Positions 22,025 through 31,156 are shown, counted from the first letter of the stretch. The stretch: DNA of 50,334 bases from Syntrophobacteraceae bacterium (GCA_003566995.1 PXBG01000130.1:1-50334); one strand, 5' to 3'. The notes: generated from the letters alone by a model not told the origin. Translations and numbers: made by a program.

Positions 22025-23257
22025 ATGCAGTTCCAAAAGTTGTCTTTTAAGAACTCAGAGGGAAAGACACTTTCTGCAAGGCTGGATTTGCCTGCCGATG
22101 AAAAACCAAGGGCTTATGCAATATTTGCCCATTGCTTCACCTGCACCAAAAATCTGAACGCGGTGGTGCACATCAATCGGGCCATGGCCCGTGAAGGCAT
22201 TGCCGTCCTTCGCTTTGATTTCACCGGGCTGGGTGAAAGCGAGGGAGATTTTTCCGAGACCAATTTTTCTTCAAATGTTGCCGACCTTCAATCCGCCGCG
22301 GAGTTTCTGGAGTCGAACTACGAGGCGCCCGTGCTTCTCGTGGGCCATTCCTTCGGAGGTGCCGCCGTGCTTCAGGCTGCAGGGCGAATTTCTTCCGTTC
22401 GCGCGGTGGCGACCATAGGGGCCCCTGCCGACCAGACACATGTGCTCAAATTCCTGGGGCACACCCGGGAAGAAATTGAAAAGAAAGGTGAAGCAGATGT
22501 GAAGCTGGGGCTCAAAACATTCAAAATCAGGAAGCAGTTTTTCGATGACATCGGTGAAAGCGCCATGGAGAAAACGCTGCAGTCTTTGAGCAAACCTCTT
22601 CTCATCTTCCACTCCCCCATTGACAGCGTTGTGGAATTCAGCAATGCTTTGGACATATTCCAGCGTGCAGAGCAGCCCAAAAGCCTGGTCTCCCTTGACC
22701 AGGCCGATCATCTTCTCAGCTCCGGAGAGGATTCAGAGTACGTGGGCGCCGTTCTGGCCGCATGGGCCGGAAAATACATGGGACTGAAAAAGGAGCCGGA
22801 AAAGGAAAAAGACCCCGAGGACAACCGCACCATTGTGCGAACCGGACGGTTTGGTTATCAGACGGAAATCAACGCCAATGGTCATCGTTTCATGGCGGAT
22901 GAGCCCATTGCCGTGGGAGGGGCGGATACGGGTCCCACCCCATACGACCTTTTGACGGCGGCGCTGGGGGCCTGCACTTCCATGACCCTCAGGATGTATG
23001 CAGACCGCAGATCATTGCCCCTGGAAGCAGTTGTGGTCAGACTCAAGCACCGAAAAGTTCACATGGCCGATTGCCAGGACTGTGAGAAGGATGGCAGGAA
23101 AATCGACACCATCGATCGTGAAATTGAGTTGGCGGGCCCCTTGGAAGAAGATCAGAAAAAGCGGCTTCTGGAAATAGCGGACCGTTGCCCCGTACACCGG
23201 ACTCTGCAATCCCGGGTTTTGGTTCAGTCACGTCTGAAGGAAAGTTCTCAGCCGTGA
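22025..23257 (+). CDS. alpha/beta hydrolase fused to OsmC-like domain
   Basis: A 410-residue bifunctional-looking protein. The first 255 residues are an alpha/beta hydrolase with nucleophile elbow GHSFGG (Ser109), an acid in HSPIDSVVE and a final His in DQADHLL. The last 140 residues are an OsmC/Ohr-type domain with the two redox cysteines in LGACTSMTLRM and CPVHRTLQ, and a third Cys pair in DCQDCEKDG. OsmC/Ohr proteins reduce organic hydroperoxides through the cysteine pair; the fused hydrolase's substrate is unknown. ATG 22025 follows GAGGA at about 8 bases. The frame is open further upstream to 21920, but without a ribosome binding site. Confidence 0.9.
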   Translation: MQFQKLSFKNSEGKTLSARLDLPADEKPRAYAIFAHCFTCTKNLNAVVHINRAMAREGIAVLRFDFTGLGESEGDFSETNFSSNVADLQSAAEFLESNYEAPVLLVGHSFGGAAVLQAAGRISSVRAVATIGAPADQTHVLKFLGHTREEIEKKGEADVKLGLKTFKIRKQFFDDIGESAMEKTLQSLSKPLLIFHSPIDSVVEFSNALDIFQRAEQPKSLVSLDQADHLLSSGEDSEYVGAVLAAWAGKYMGLKKEPEKEKDPEDNRTIVRTGRFGYQTEINANGHRFMADEPIAVGGADTGPTPYDLLTAALGACTSMTLRMYADRRSLPLEAVVVRLKHRKVHMADCQDCEKDGRKIDTIDREIELAGPLEEDQKKRLLEIADRCPVHRTLQSRVLVQSRLKESSQP

Positions 23258-23495
23258 AGACACGAGGCTTTGTGCGATGAGCAGGTTTTCCGGAAACCTC
23301 CCGTCACCAAATTGATCAAGGAAATCCGCTGATTCCGTCTGTCTCCCTCATCCCCTGGGAGTTCAGCGTTTTCGGCGGGGTTTGTGGAGGCTTGAGAGTT
23401 CATTGCCGACAGGTGCGTTGTCTATCTGCCTTGAGCAAGAGAAAGCAACCAGTGTGCCCCACTCAAACTCTTTTTTCAAAAAGGGGGAACCTTTT

Positions 23496-24029
23496 ATGAA
23501 ACTTCCGTTGGAAATCAGTGCCAAAAACGTTCATTTGTCCGATGAGATGGAAGACCTCATTCGTGAAAAGGCGCAAAAACTGGACAACTTTCATGATGGA
23601 ATCATCGGGTGCCGCGTCAAGGTGGACATGCCTCACAGAAGCCAGCGAAGTGGTCAATTCTACAATGTGACCATAGACATCACTGTTCCCGGCAGCGAAA
23701 TCGTCGTCAAGAGAGAGCCCAGTGAGGACCTTTATGTGGCCATCAGCAGCTCTTTCGACACTGCAGAAAGACGCCTCAAGGAGCATGCGGGCAAACAGCG
23801 CAGTGAAATCAAGCCCCAGGCGGAAAAGAGCGTGGGAAAAGTGAGCAAGATCTTCCATGATGAAGGGTATGGCTTTTTGGTGACCTTGCCGGAAGGGGTG
23901 GAGGTTTACTTCCACGAAAACTCCCTTGTGAACGGACGCTTCAAAGACCTTGAGGTGGGAACGCTCGTTCAGTTCATCGAAAGAGAAGGGGAGAAAGGCC
24001 CTCAAGCCAGTTCTGTCTCCCCTGCCTAG
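23496..24029 (+). CDS. HPF/RaiA ribosome hibernation factor with cold-shock-like domain
   Basis: A 177-residue protein. Residues 1-105 are the S30EA/HPF ribosome-binding domain (LPLEISAKNVHLSDEMEDLIREKAQKLDNF onward). A linker leads to a cold-shock-type OB domain from about residue 118 (GKVSKIFHDEGYGFLVTLPEGVEVYFHENSL), with the RNA-binding aromatic pattern GYGF and YFHENSL. Such fusions occur in several proteobacterial groups and are thought to bind the ribosome during slow growth. AAGGGGG lies about 9 bases before ATG 23496. The C-terminal domain differs from the dimerisation domain of long-form HPF. Confidence 0.88.
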   Translation: MKLPLEISAKNVHLSDEMEDLIREKAQKLDNFHDGIIGCRVKVDMPHRSQRSGQFYNVTIDITVPGSEIVVKREPSEDLYVAISSSFDTAERRLKEHAGKQRSEIKPQAEKSVGKVSKIFHDEGYGFLVTLPEGVEVYFHENSLVNGRFKDLEVGTLVQFIEREGEKGPQASSVSPA

Positions 24030-24047
24030 CCTCCCCCTTTGATTGCA

Positions 24048-24082
24048 GAGCAGCGGGTCCGTGTACGGCCATCCCGCTGCTC
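24048..24082. terminator. perfect hairpin after the hibernation factor gene
   Basis: GAGCAGCGGG (24048-24057) pairs with CCCGCTGCTC (24073-24082) around a 15-base loop. There is no T-run, so it is either a factor-dependent end or a transcript-stabilising hairpin. Confidence 0.5.
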
Positions 24083-24176
24083 ACATGTTGAACTTCACGA
24101 GACCATCGTATCTCTTTAAAGGCTTTTCCTCTTTGCCCCCATGATTCATGACCACGAAGACTACAGGAAGCCGTAA

Positions 24177-25436
24177 ATGCTGAAACTCCACAACACCATG
24201 TCCCAGAGTATGGAGTTGTTCACGCCGCAGCACGGTGAACAGGTCAAAATGTTCACCTGCGGCCCGTCCGTCTATCGTCCGCCGCATCTGGGCAATTACA
24301 GAACCTTCCTCTGGGAAGACGTTCTGGAGCGATACCTGCGATACCTGGGTTATCGGGTGGAGAGAGTGATCAATCTCACGGATATCGAGGACAAGGCCAT
24401 TGCAGAGGCGGAAAAAGAAGGTAAGGCCCTGGAGGAGCTGACAGAGGATGTCACTCGCCGATTTTTCGGGGAGGCCTCCTCTCTCAGGATCAAACTTCCC
24501 CCTGAGGTGCCACGTTCTTCCGCTTGCGTGGATCAGGCCGTGCATCTCATAGAAAAACTCATGGAAAAAGGAATCGCCTACCGCCACGGCAATGACATTT
24601 TTTACGACCCTCTTAAATTCCCAGGTTTTGGAAAGCTTTATGGGTTGGACATGAGCCGCTGGCCCAAAAAGAAGGTGAGGTTCAAGAAAGACACCTATCC
24701 GGGAAGGAGATGGAATCTGGGAGACTTCATCCTGTGGCATGGACGCAAGCCTGGAAGCAGCATCTATTGGGAGTCCGGTTTGGGAAAAGGCCGCCCTTCA
24801 TGGAATGTCCAGGATCCAGCCATCATCACGCGGCACCTGGGGTATCAGATCGATATCAGCTGCGGCGGTGTGGACAACCTGTATCGACATCACGATTACA
24901 ACATTGCCGTCATCGAAGGGGTCAGCGGTGAGGAGTTCTCAAGGTACTGGGTGCATGGAGAACATCTGCTGGTTTCGGGAAAAAAGATGTCCAAAAGCCT
25001 CAACAACATTCTCTATCCCGGGGATCTTGTGAAGGAAGGCTGCAGTGCCGGACAGATCCGGTTTTATCTCCTCTGCGGGCATCATCGCAAACGAATGAAC
25101 TTCACCTGGAAAAATGTGGAGGCGGCGGCTCTTCAACTGGATCGTCTGCGCGGGAATGCGCAACGCATTCTCAACGCCCCTTCCAGCCGTGTAGGGTCTC
25201 GCGCTGCTGCCGGTGAACAGCAGGACCCGGGGAAGGAGCTTCTTCACACCTTTGAGGTCTGCATGAACGAGGACCTCGACATTGCCGCCGCCGTCAACGC
25301 TCTTCAGGAAAAATTGACCGGGATGGCCGAAGACGCAGAGGCGAGAGGAATTTCTTCCAGGGAAAAGGAGAGTTGTGGGGATGCTCTTCAGAAAATCGAC
25401 GGTGTCTGCCAGTTCATTTTTTCCTCGAAAGGATAG
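24177..25436 (+). CDS. cysteinyl-tRNA synthetase paralogue with altered zinc site
   Basis: A 419-residue class I synthetase-fold protein closest to CysRS. The catalytic signatures are intact: CGPSVYRPPHLGN (Cys28; HIGH equivalent at 37-40) and KKMSKS (270-274). Of the four zinc ligands of E. coli CysRS (Cys28, Cys209, His234, Glu238), only Cys28 and His238 (for His234) are kept; the others are Asp213 and Asn242. A new cysteine, Cys229 in DISCGG, is nearby. It is about 40 residues shorter than E. coli CysRS, with a short divergent C-terminal region. Known CysRS relatives such as MshC ligate cysteine to other acceptors, so a non-tRNA role is possible. AGGAAG precedes the ATG by 6 bases. Confidence 0.85.
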   Translation: MLKLHNTMSQSMELFTPQHGEQVKMFTCGPSVYRPPHLGNYRTFLWEDVLERYLRYLGYRVERVINLTDIEDKAIAEAEKEGKALEELTEDVTRRFFGEASSLRIKLPPEVPRSSACVDQAVHLIEKLMEKGIAYRHGNDIFYDPLKFPGFGKLYGLDMSRWPKKKVRFKKDTYPGRRWNLGDFILWHGRKPGSSIYWESGLGKGRPSWNVQDPAIITRHLGYQIDISCGGVDNLYRHHDYNIAVIEGVSGEEFSRYWVHGEHLLVSGKKMSKSLNNILYPGDLVKEGCSAGQIRFYLLCGHHRKRMNFTWKNVEAAALQLDRLRGNAQRILNAPSSRVGSRAAAGEQQDPGKELLHTFEVCMNEDLDIAAAVNALQEKLTGMAEDAEARGISSREKESCGDALQKIDGVCQFIFSSKG

Positions 25437-25487
25437 TCACTTCGGCCGGGACTTTCCCTCCATTCCCTGAACACGTCCTTGAAAGCA

Positions 25488-25512
25488 CCTGTGCCTTAAC
25501 ACGGGTTTTTTT
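25488..25512 (+). terminator. terminator between convergent genes
   Basis: CCTGTG (25488-25493) pairs with CACGGG (25500-25505), one G-T wobble, loop CCTTAA, followed by seven T residues. It ends the synthetase-paralogue transcript before the convergent engB gene. Confidence 0.78.
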
Positions 25513-25525
25513 GAAGAGGATGCGA

Positions 25526-26134
25526 TCAAAGGCTTTCCGGTTCGGACACCCAGTCGTGTAAAACTTCAATGAGGTGGTTTCTGCCCTGTCCCGTTTCAGA
25601 AGAGAAGAGCACAAAGGAATCTGCCGGAATCCCCAGATGAGCCGCTGCCTGAGTGACAAAGGGCGGCCATTTGCTGCGTTTCATCTTGTCTGCCTTGGTC
25701 AGTACGGGAACGGAAGGGATGTTTTCAATGGCAAGCCATTGCTGGAGAGACAAATCCTCGGGGGTGGGAGGATGTCTGAGGTCCAAAATGTGGACCACTC
25801 CCTTGAGGGTGGACCTTTGGGTCAGATAGGTCTCCACCATGGGCCCCCACTGGGCTTTGATGCGCTGGGGAACTTTTGCGAAGCCGTAGCCCGGTAAATC
25901 CACGAAATAAAATGCTTTGTTGATGAGAAAAAAGTTGATGGCCTGGGTCTGGCCCGGAGTGCGGCTGGGGCGCACCAGTTTTTTCCTCTGGACGATGCAG
26001 TTGATGAGAGATGATTTTCCCACGTTGGACCGGCCTGCAAAAGCCACCTCCGGTAATTGTGCCGGAGGATAATGGTCCGGCTGAAAGGCGGACTTGATGA
26101 ATTCCGCTGACTTTATGGTGAGCACAGGGTTCAT
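25526..26134 (-). CDS. engB: ribosome biogenesis GTPase EngB/YsxC
   Basis: A 202-residue Era/TrmE-type GTPase needed for large ribosomal subunit assembly. All G motifs are visible: G1 AGRSNVGKSS, G2 TPGQTQ, G3 DLPGYG, G4 TKADK and G5 SSETGQG. The start MNPVLTIKSAEFIKSA (ATG 26134) matches the usual N-terminus; a TTG at 26152 overlapping the aminotransferase stop would add six residues. It is 14 bases downstream of that gene and probably co-transcribed with it. Confidence 0.95.
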   Translation of the reverse strand: MNPVLTIKSAEFIKSAFQPDHYPPAQLPEVAFAGRSNVGKSSLINCIVQRKKLVRPSRTPGQTQAINFFLINKAFYFVDLPGYGFAKVPQRIKAQWGPMVETYLTQRSTLKGVVHILDLRHPPTPEDLSLQQWLAIENIPSVPVLTKADKMKRSKWPPFVTQAAAHLGIPADSFVLFSSETGQGRNHLIEVLHDWVSEPESL

Positions 26135-26148
26135 GATGTTTCCGTGAG

Positions 26149-27306
26149 TCAATTGGGACGGCGGTTTTTGAGGTGGTTTTCAATTCTGTCCAATCCCTGG
26201 GAGATGTTTTCAAGGGAATTTGCGTAACTGAAGCGGATGTAGCCCTCTCCATTGGAGCCGAAATCCACTCCCGGTGTCACTCCCACCCTGGCCTGCTCGA
26301 GGATTTCAAAGGCAAACCTGTAGGAATCGCCGGTGAACTTCCTGGCATTGGCAAAGACGTAAAATGCTCCCGTGGGCTCAACGGAAATGCCGAACCCCAT
26401 CTCCTTGAGGCGCGGTATCATGTACTGGCGCCTGCGGTTGTAGCGTTGCACCATCATTTCCACGTCTTTTCTCACCTCTTCATCGTTGAGCGCCGCGCAT
26501 CCTGCCGCCTGGGTCACCGATCCCGCCGAGATGAAAAAATTCTGAACGAGTTTTTGTATGGGTCGAATGAGTTCTTTGGGGGCGATGAGGTACCCCAGCC
26601 GCCAGCCGGTCATGGAAAACAGTTTGGAAAAACCGTTGAAGACAAGACATCGGTCGCTGAACTCGAGCATGGAGCGGGCCCGTCCCTCGTAAACGAGTCC
26701 GTGGTAGATTTCATCACTGAGAACCCAAGGGCCCAGATTGGCGATTTCAGCCATCCTCTGAGGCTCCAGAAGGGTTCCGGTGGGGTTGGCCGGGGAGTTG
26801 ACGAGAATGGCTTTGGTCCTGGGTGAAATGGCCGCTTGAATGCTTTCCGGACGATACTGAAACCCATCCTCTTCATGAACGCCGATTCTTATGGGCTTCC
26901 CTTCCAGAAAGTTGATGAAGTTGGGGTAGCAGGCATAATGGGGATCAGAGAGAATGACTTCATCTCCGCATTCCAGAATGGCGGCCAGAGCGACCAGGAA
27001 AGCAGGGGATGTGCCCGAGGTGACGATGACCTGATCGGGTTCCAGGTGGTGGACTCCATAATTCCGGGCATAGTAGGCGCATATGGCTTCACGGAGCTGC
27101 GGTGTGCCCAGGCTGTGCGTGTAGCGGGTTTCATCCCGTTGAATGGCTTCCACGGCAGCCTTTTTGATGGCTTCCGGAGTGCCGAAGTCCGGCTCACCAA
27201 TTTCCAGGTGAATGATGGATTCCCCGCTTGCTTCCAGTTGCTTGGCCCGCTCCAGGACATCCATGACAATAAAGGGTTTGATTTCTTCCACGCGCCTGCA
27301 GATCAA
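26149..27306 (-). CDS. PLP-dependent class I aminotransferase
   Basis: A 385-residue fold-type I aminotransferase of the aspartate/aromatic group. The catalytic lysine is in FNGFSKLFSMTGWRLGY, the PLP-phosphate Arg in that motif, NSPANPTG contains the pyridine-facing Asn, and DEIYHGL the ring-nitrogen Asp. The C-terminal substrate-binding Arg is in YIRFSYANS. The exact amino donor cannot be told from sequence. I chose TTG 27306, eight bases after AAGGA, which gives the conserved LICRRVEEIKPFIVMDVLERA N-terminus; the frame is open to 27369, which touches the repeat. Confidence 0.9.
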   Translation of the reverse strand: MICRRVEEIKPFIVMDVLERAKQLEASGESIIHLEIGEPDFGTPEAIKKAAVEAIQRDETRYTHSLGTPQLREAICAYYARNYGVHHLEPDQVIVTSGTSPAFLVALAAILECGDEVILSDPHYACYPNFINFLEGKPIRIGVHEEDGFQYRPESIQAAISPRTKAILVNSPANPTGTLLEPQRMAEIANLGPWVLSDEIYHGLVYEGRARSMLEFSDRCLVFNGFSKLFSMTGWRLGYLIAPKELIRPIQKLVQNFFISAGSVTQAAGCAALNDEEVRKDVEMMVQRYNRRRQYMIPRLKEMGFGISVEPTGAFYVFANARKFTGDSYRFAFEILEQARVGVTPGVDFGSNGEGYIRFSYANSLENISQGLDRIENHLKNRRPN

Positions 27307-27366
27307 TTTCGGTATCCTTATGAAATTCTGGTCTCTCGAGGAGGGTGAAGGGCAACGCCCTTGACT

Positions 27367-27510
27367 CAAGCTTTTCCACCCTGAATAAAATCCCCTTCAC
27401 CTCATTCCCGCGGAGGCGCTAATCCAGCCTTTTCAGGGCCTTCCCGATCCCCCGCTTTCGTGGTGGTCAGGGGACTGGGCAACACACAATCCGTTAAGTC
27501 AAAGGCATTG
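27367..27510. repeat. dispersed repeat, copy B (about 145 bp)
   Basis: An inverted, diverged copy of the element at 6689-6834, located between the aminotransferase and the TPR-SPOR gene. The central CTCATTCCCGCGGAG is kept, but the opposite arm has changed to GCGCTAATCC, so the hairpin of copy A is broken. The block GGGCAACACACAA and the edge AAGCTTTTCC are retained. Confidence 0.75.
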
Positions 27511-27581
27511 AGGGTGAAAGGGGGTATGAGGAGGCCCCTTCCCTGAAGTTCCGGCAAAAGAAAAGGGTCATGCACAGAAAG

Positions 27582-28829
27582 TCATTCCACAGACACCCGT
27601 ATCACGATGGCTTCTCCCATGCCGTCCTTTTCAATGTCGTTCACCAGTGCAAGAGCATCCGATCGGTTTTCCACGGGTTTCAGTTGAACCACGTGAAGGT
27701 CTCCCAGGACCTCGTGTTCGAATTGCCTCACCACAGCTCTGTAGCCTTTGTTTTCCAGCCTTTCTGCAAGTCTCACGGCATTGGGCCGATGGATGTAGGA
27801 TCCCACCTGGACGATGTACGCCCATTTTCCCCCTTGCACGTCTTTTCCCCCGCCATCAGGGAGACGCCTCTGTGGTGAAGCGCTTGAAGCTGTTTCTTTC
27901 ACCTGAGGTTCGGACACCCTAGGGGAAGGCTGTGCAGAAGTGTGAGGCTGGATTTCCGGTGATGCTCTTCGGGACAGATCCCTGTCTCTCATGACCTCCA
28001 CCTTCGTCAGGGAGGAGGCCCTTCGGGATCCTGCCAACCCGTGCACTGAATCTGCATCCACGATGGTGTTCATGTGTGAAAGATAAGACCTCGCCTCTTC
28101 CGCCATGGCCGTGTTGGGCGCGAGCCTCATGACGCGGTCGAGAGAATAAAAGGCGTTTTCCAGCTCCCCCACAAGGTAACTCATCACACCGTAGCGAAGG
28201 TGGGCTTCGGCCATATTGGGTGCATATTCTATGGCTTTGCCATAGGCGAGTCTCGCTTCGTCCCCCATTCTGTGAGCTTCAAGGATTTTTCCCATGCGGT
28301 AGTATGCCAGCCCGTACCTGGGGAACCTTCTGGTGGCCTCTTCGTAGTATTGAAGGGCCATGCCCGGGTCTCCCCGTTTTTCATGGAGGAGGCCCAGGTT
28401 GAAAAGGGCCAGGTGGGAGGTTTCATAAAGAGGGTTGGCCAGGGCTTTTTCGAAGTTCTCCTGAGCCTTGTCCAGGTCGCCCTTCCTGGCGTGATGGCGC
28501 CCAAGGGCGTTGTGGGCGTCCGAATAGTCGGGAGACAACTCCAGGGCACGATGAAGGTGGTGCAGGGCTTCCGCGCTCATGGACAATTCATCGTAGGTGA
28601 TTCCAAGGTCGTAGTGCGTGAGGGGATCATTGGGATTCTTGTCCTTCGCCCAGTGAAAAAATTTGAGTGCCTGGTTGTAATCTTCAGCGGTGAGGAACTT
28701 TTCACCCAGTCCTCTCAGTTCCTCTGCAGAATACCTGGCGGGTATGTCCCTTTCCACTGTGGCACAACCGTGGATCAGCAGGAGAATCACCAGAATTGCG
28801 ATTTGGGCAGAAAGCCTTTGCAATGACAT
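27582..28829 (-). CDS. TPR lipoprotein with C-terminal SPOR domain
   Basis: A 415-residue probable lipoprotein. The signal peptide ends in LIHGCATVE, a lipobox with Cys at about residue 21. About six TPR units fill residues 35-240 (YNQALKFFHWAKDKNPND, AEALHHLHRALELSPD and so on). A Ser/Pro-rich linker leads to a SPOR domain (YIVQVGSYIHRPNAVRLAERLENKGYRAVV), which binds denuded peptidoglycan at division sites. The layout suggests an envelope or pilus-assembly scaffold. The ATG overlaps the hisG stop as TGATG, so it is coupled to hisG. The start at 28829 was preferred because it directly begins the signal peptide. Confidence 0.85.
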   Translation of the reverse strand: MSLQRLSAQIAILVILLLIHGCATVERDIPARYSAEELRGLGEKFLTAEDYNQALKFFHWAKDKNPNDPLTHYDLGITYDELSMSAEALHHLHRALELSPDYSDAHNALGRHHARKGDLDKAQENFEKALANPLYETSHLALFNLGLLHEKRGDPGMALQYYEEATRRFPRYGLAYYRMGKILEAHRMGDEARLAYGKAIEYAPNMAEAHLRYGVMSYLVGELENAFYSLDRVMRLAPNTAMAEEARSYLSHMNTIVDADSVHGLAGSRRASSLTKVEVMRDRDLSRRASPEIQPHTSAQPSPRVSEPQVKETASSASPQRRLPDGGGKDVQGGKWAYIVQVGSYIHRPNAVRLAERLENKGYRAVVRQFEHEVLGDLHVVQLKPVENRSDALALVNDIEKDGMGEAIVIRVSVE

Positions 28830-29701
28830 CAGATCACCTTGTTGAGGGAATACTCTATGACGCCCTGGGCGCCCCGCTTGATCACCTGGGGCACCAGTTC
28901 TCTCACCAGATTTTTGGAAACCACCGTTTCCACCGACAGCCACTTGCTCTGATAGAGGTGTGCGATGGTGGGAGCGTTGAGGCTCGGCAGCAGCTGGATG
29001 ACCTCTCCCAGTATCTCTTCCGGCACATTCATTTTAAGGCCGACCAGTTCTTCTGCCCGAAGGGCCGCCTGAAGGAGCAGGGAGATTTCTTCAATTTTTT
29101 GACGCTTCCAGGGGTCCTTCCAGGATTCCCTGTGGGCGATGAGCTGCGTGTTGGACTGCATGAGTTCTCTGGCGATGCGAAGGCCGTTGGCCCGCATGGT
29201 CGTTCCCGTCTCTGTCACCTCCACGATGGCATCGCACAGTCCTGCAATGACTTTGGCTTCCGTGGCGCCCCAGGAGAATTCCACTTCAACATCTATGCCT
29301 TCTGCGGCAAAATAGCGGCGTGTGAAGTTGACCAGTTCCGTGGCTATTTTTTTTCCCTGCAGATCCTTGAGTTCACGGACGGGCGAATCCATGGGAACGG
29401 CAAGCACCCAGCGTGCCGGCCTTTGGCTCACTTTGGAGTAAATGAGGTCCGTGATGACGACCACATCCGAGTCATTTTCCATGATCCAGTCTTTTCCCGT
29501 GAGACCCACATCGAAAGTTCCGTTTTCCACATAACGGGACATTTCCTGTGCACGGCAGATGGAGCAGCTCATTTCAGAGTCATTGATTTCGGGAAAGTAG
29601 TTCCTGTCCGAAAGGGAAATTCTCCAGCCTGCCTGACGAAAGAGCCTGATGGTTGATTCCTGAAGGCTTCCTTTGGGAATGCCCAGCACGAGCTGTTTCA
29701 C
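28829..29701 (-). CDS. hisG: ATP phosphoribosyltransferase, long form
   Basis: A 290-residue HisG, first enzyme of histidine synthesis: ATP plus PRPP gives phosphoribosyl-ATP. The length is that of the long, self-regulated form with a C-terminal ACT-like histidine-binding domain, so a HisZ partner is not needed. Family segments are [25 protein letters not shown], and [16 protein letters not shown], the PRPP-binding loop. GTG 29701 overlaps the hisI stop as GTGA and has AGGAGG ten bases upstream. hisI and hisG sit together here without the other his genes. Confidence 0.95.
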   Translation of the reverse strand: MKQLVLGIPKGSLQESTIRLFRQAGWRISLSDRNYFPEINDSEMSCSICRAQEMSRYVENGTFDVGLTGKDWIMENDSDVVVITDLIYSKVSQRPARWVLAVPMDSPVRELKDLQGKKIATELVNFTRRYFAAEGIDVEVEFSWGATEAKVIAGLCDAIVEVTETGTTMRANGLRIARELMQSNTQLIAHRESWKDPWKRQKIEEISLLLQAALRAEELVGLKMNVPEEILGEVIQLLPSLNAPTIAHLYQSKWLSVETVVSKNLVRELVPQVIKRGAQGVIEYSLNKVI

Positions 29702-30078
29702 TTTTTGTAGACCTCCTGAGGATCGAAGAGCGGGGATCCTTCCACCTGAAGGGTTCCTTGCAGATATTTGCGATAAAAACAACTTTCATGGCCTGTGTGG
29801 CACGCGGCGCCACCCACCTGTTCTACCTTGAGAAGAATGGTGTCCAGGTCACAATCCAGGTAAATTTCCATGACGTTTTGCACATGCCCCGACTCCTCGC
29901 CCTTGAGCCAGAGCTTCTGCCGGGACCGGCTCCAGTAATGGGCCTTGCCCGTTCTGACCGTCTCTTCCCAGGCCAGTTCGTTCATGTGGGCGAGCATGAG
30001 GACCTTGCCCGTCCCGGCATCCTGCACGATGGCCGGAAGCAGGCCCTGCTGCTTGCTGAAATCGGGTTTCGCTGTCAA
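29698..30078 (-). CDS. hisI: phosphoribosyl-AMP cyclohydrolase
   Basis: A 126-residue enzyme for the third step of histidine synthesis, hydrolysing the adenine ring of phosphoribosyl-AMP. Metal-site signatures are [12 protein letters not shown] (Asp residues for magnesium) and [15 protein letters not shown] (zinc cysteines). The length matches the single-domain HisI without the HisE pyrophosphohydrolase domain. It starts with TTG 30078, preceded by AGGAGGAG. It overlaps hisG by four bases. Confidence 0.95.
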   Translation of the reverse strand: MTAKPDFSKQQGLLPAIVQDAGTGKVLMLAHMNELAWEETVRTGKAHYWSRSRQKLWLKGEESGHVQNVMEIYLDCDLDTILLKVEQVGGAACHTGHESCFYRKYLQGTLQVEGSPLFDPQEVYKK

Positions 30079-30113
30079 TTGCTCCTCCTGACGGCATGTC
30101 TTCCGTGGTCAAT

Positions 30114-31145
30114 TTATCCACTGTGCCTGGCGGCCAGTTGCCCGCAGGCCGCTTCAATGTCCGCTCCCCTGCTCTGTCGAATGATGGCCGTGTAACCAGC
30201 TTTTTGCACCAGCTCCTGAAAGTGAAGCACCGCTTCTTCTTCGGGCCGGTGGAACGGGCACCCCTCGTGAGGATTCAGGGGAATGAGATTGATTTTGGCG
30301 CGAATTCCCTCCAAAAGCTTGACAAGCTGCCGCGCGTGGCGGGGCTGATCATTGAGGCCTCCCATGAGGATGTATTCAAAAGTGATCCGTTTGCGGGGAG
30401 CCAGGGGGTATTCTCTGCATGCGGCCATGAGTTTTTCCAGGGAATGTGTCCTGTTGACAGGCATCAACTGGCTTCTGAGTCCGTTTTCCGGAGCATGAAG
30501 GCTGACGGCGAGGTTGATGGGGCTTTCCCTGCCCAATCGGCGCAGCTGGGGCACAAGGCCCACCGTGGAAAGGGTGATGCGCCGATGGGAAAAATCGAGG
30601 CCGTTGGGGTCCGTGAACACCGAGATGGCTCCCATCACTGCGTCGTAGTTTGCCAGAGGTTCCCCCATGCCCATGAAGACCAGGTTGGTGATTTTTTGTT
30701 TGGGTGGGAGAAGCTTTTGAACCTGGCAGGCCTGGTCCACGATTTCAGCCGTGGAGAGGTTGCGCTGGAGACCCAATGAACCGGTGACGCAGAAACCGCA
30801 CCCCATGGCGCATCCGACCTGGCTGGAAAGGCAAAGGGTGGTGCGCGGCGCATCGGGAATCATGACCGTTTCAATGCGCTGTCCGTCCTGCAGGGCAAAA
30901 AGGTATTTGACCGTTCCATCCTGAGACCGGTGACTCTCCAGCAATCGCAAGGCGTCCAGCCGGCTTCCATATTCCAGCTGAGTCCTGAACGTTTTGCTCA
31001 GGTCGCTGCACTCGTTCCAGGCAGTGACGCGCCTCACATAAATGTGCCGAAAAAGCTGGCGGGCCCTGAACCGCTTTTCGCCAAGGCTTTCCATCCAGTC
31101 TTCCAGCTGCGGCAGGGTGAAGTCTTTCAGGCAGGGAAGCTCCAT
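30114..31145 (-). CDS. rlmN: 23S rRNA/tRNA adenine-C2 methyltransferase RlmN
   Basis: A 343-residue radical-SAM methyltransferase that methylates A2503 of 23S rRNA and A37 of some tRNAs. The radical-SAM cluster is CAMGCGFC. GGLNDQPRHA and the C-terminal ADIEAACGQL, with the methyl-carrying cysteine, complete the signature. ATG 31145 gives the typical MELPCLKDFTLPQLEDWM opening; a TTG at 31160 overlaps the stop of the upstream HDAC-family gene as TTGA and follows GAGGAG, so either start is possible. The next gene, hisI, starts 35 bases after the stop. Confidence 0.94.
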   Translation of the reverse strand: MELPCLKDFTLPQLEDWMESLGEKRFRARQLFRHIYVRRVTAWNECSDLSKTFRTQLEYGSRLDALRLLESHRSQDGTVKYLFALQDGQRIETVMIPDAPRTTLCLSSQVGCAMGCGFCVTGSLGLQRNLSTAEIVDQACQVQKLLPPKQKITNLVFMGMGEPLANYDAVMGAISVFTDPNGLDFSHRRITLSTVGLVPQLRRLGRESPINLAVSLHAPENGLRSQLMPVNRTHSLEKLMAACREYPLAPRKRITFEYILMGGLNDQPRHARQLVKLLEGIRAKINLIPLNPHEGCPFHRPEEEAVLHFQELVQKAGYTAIIRQSRGADIEAACGQLAARHSG

Positions 31146-31156
31146 GGTTCCTAAGC

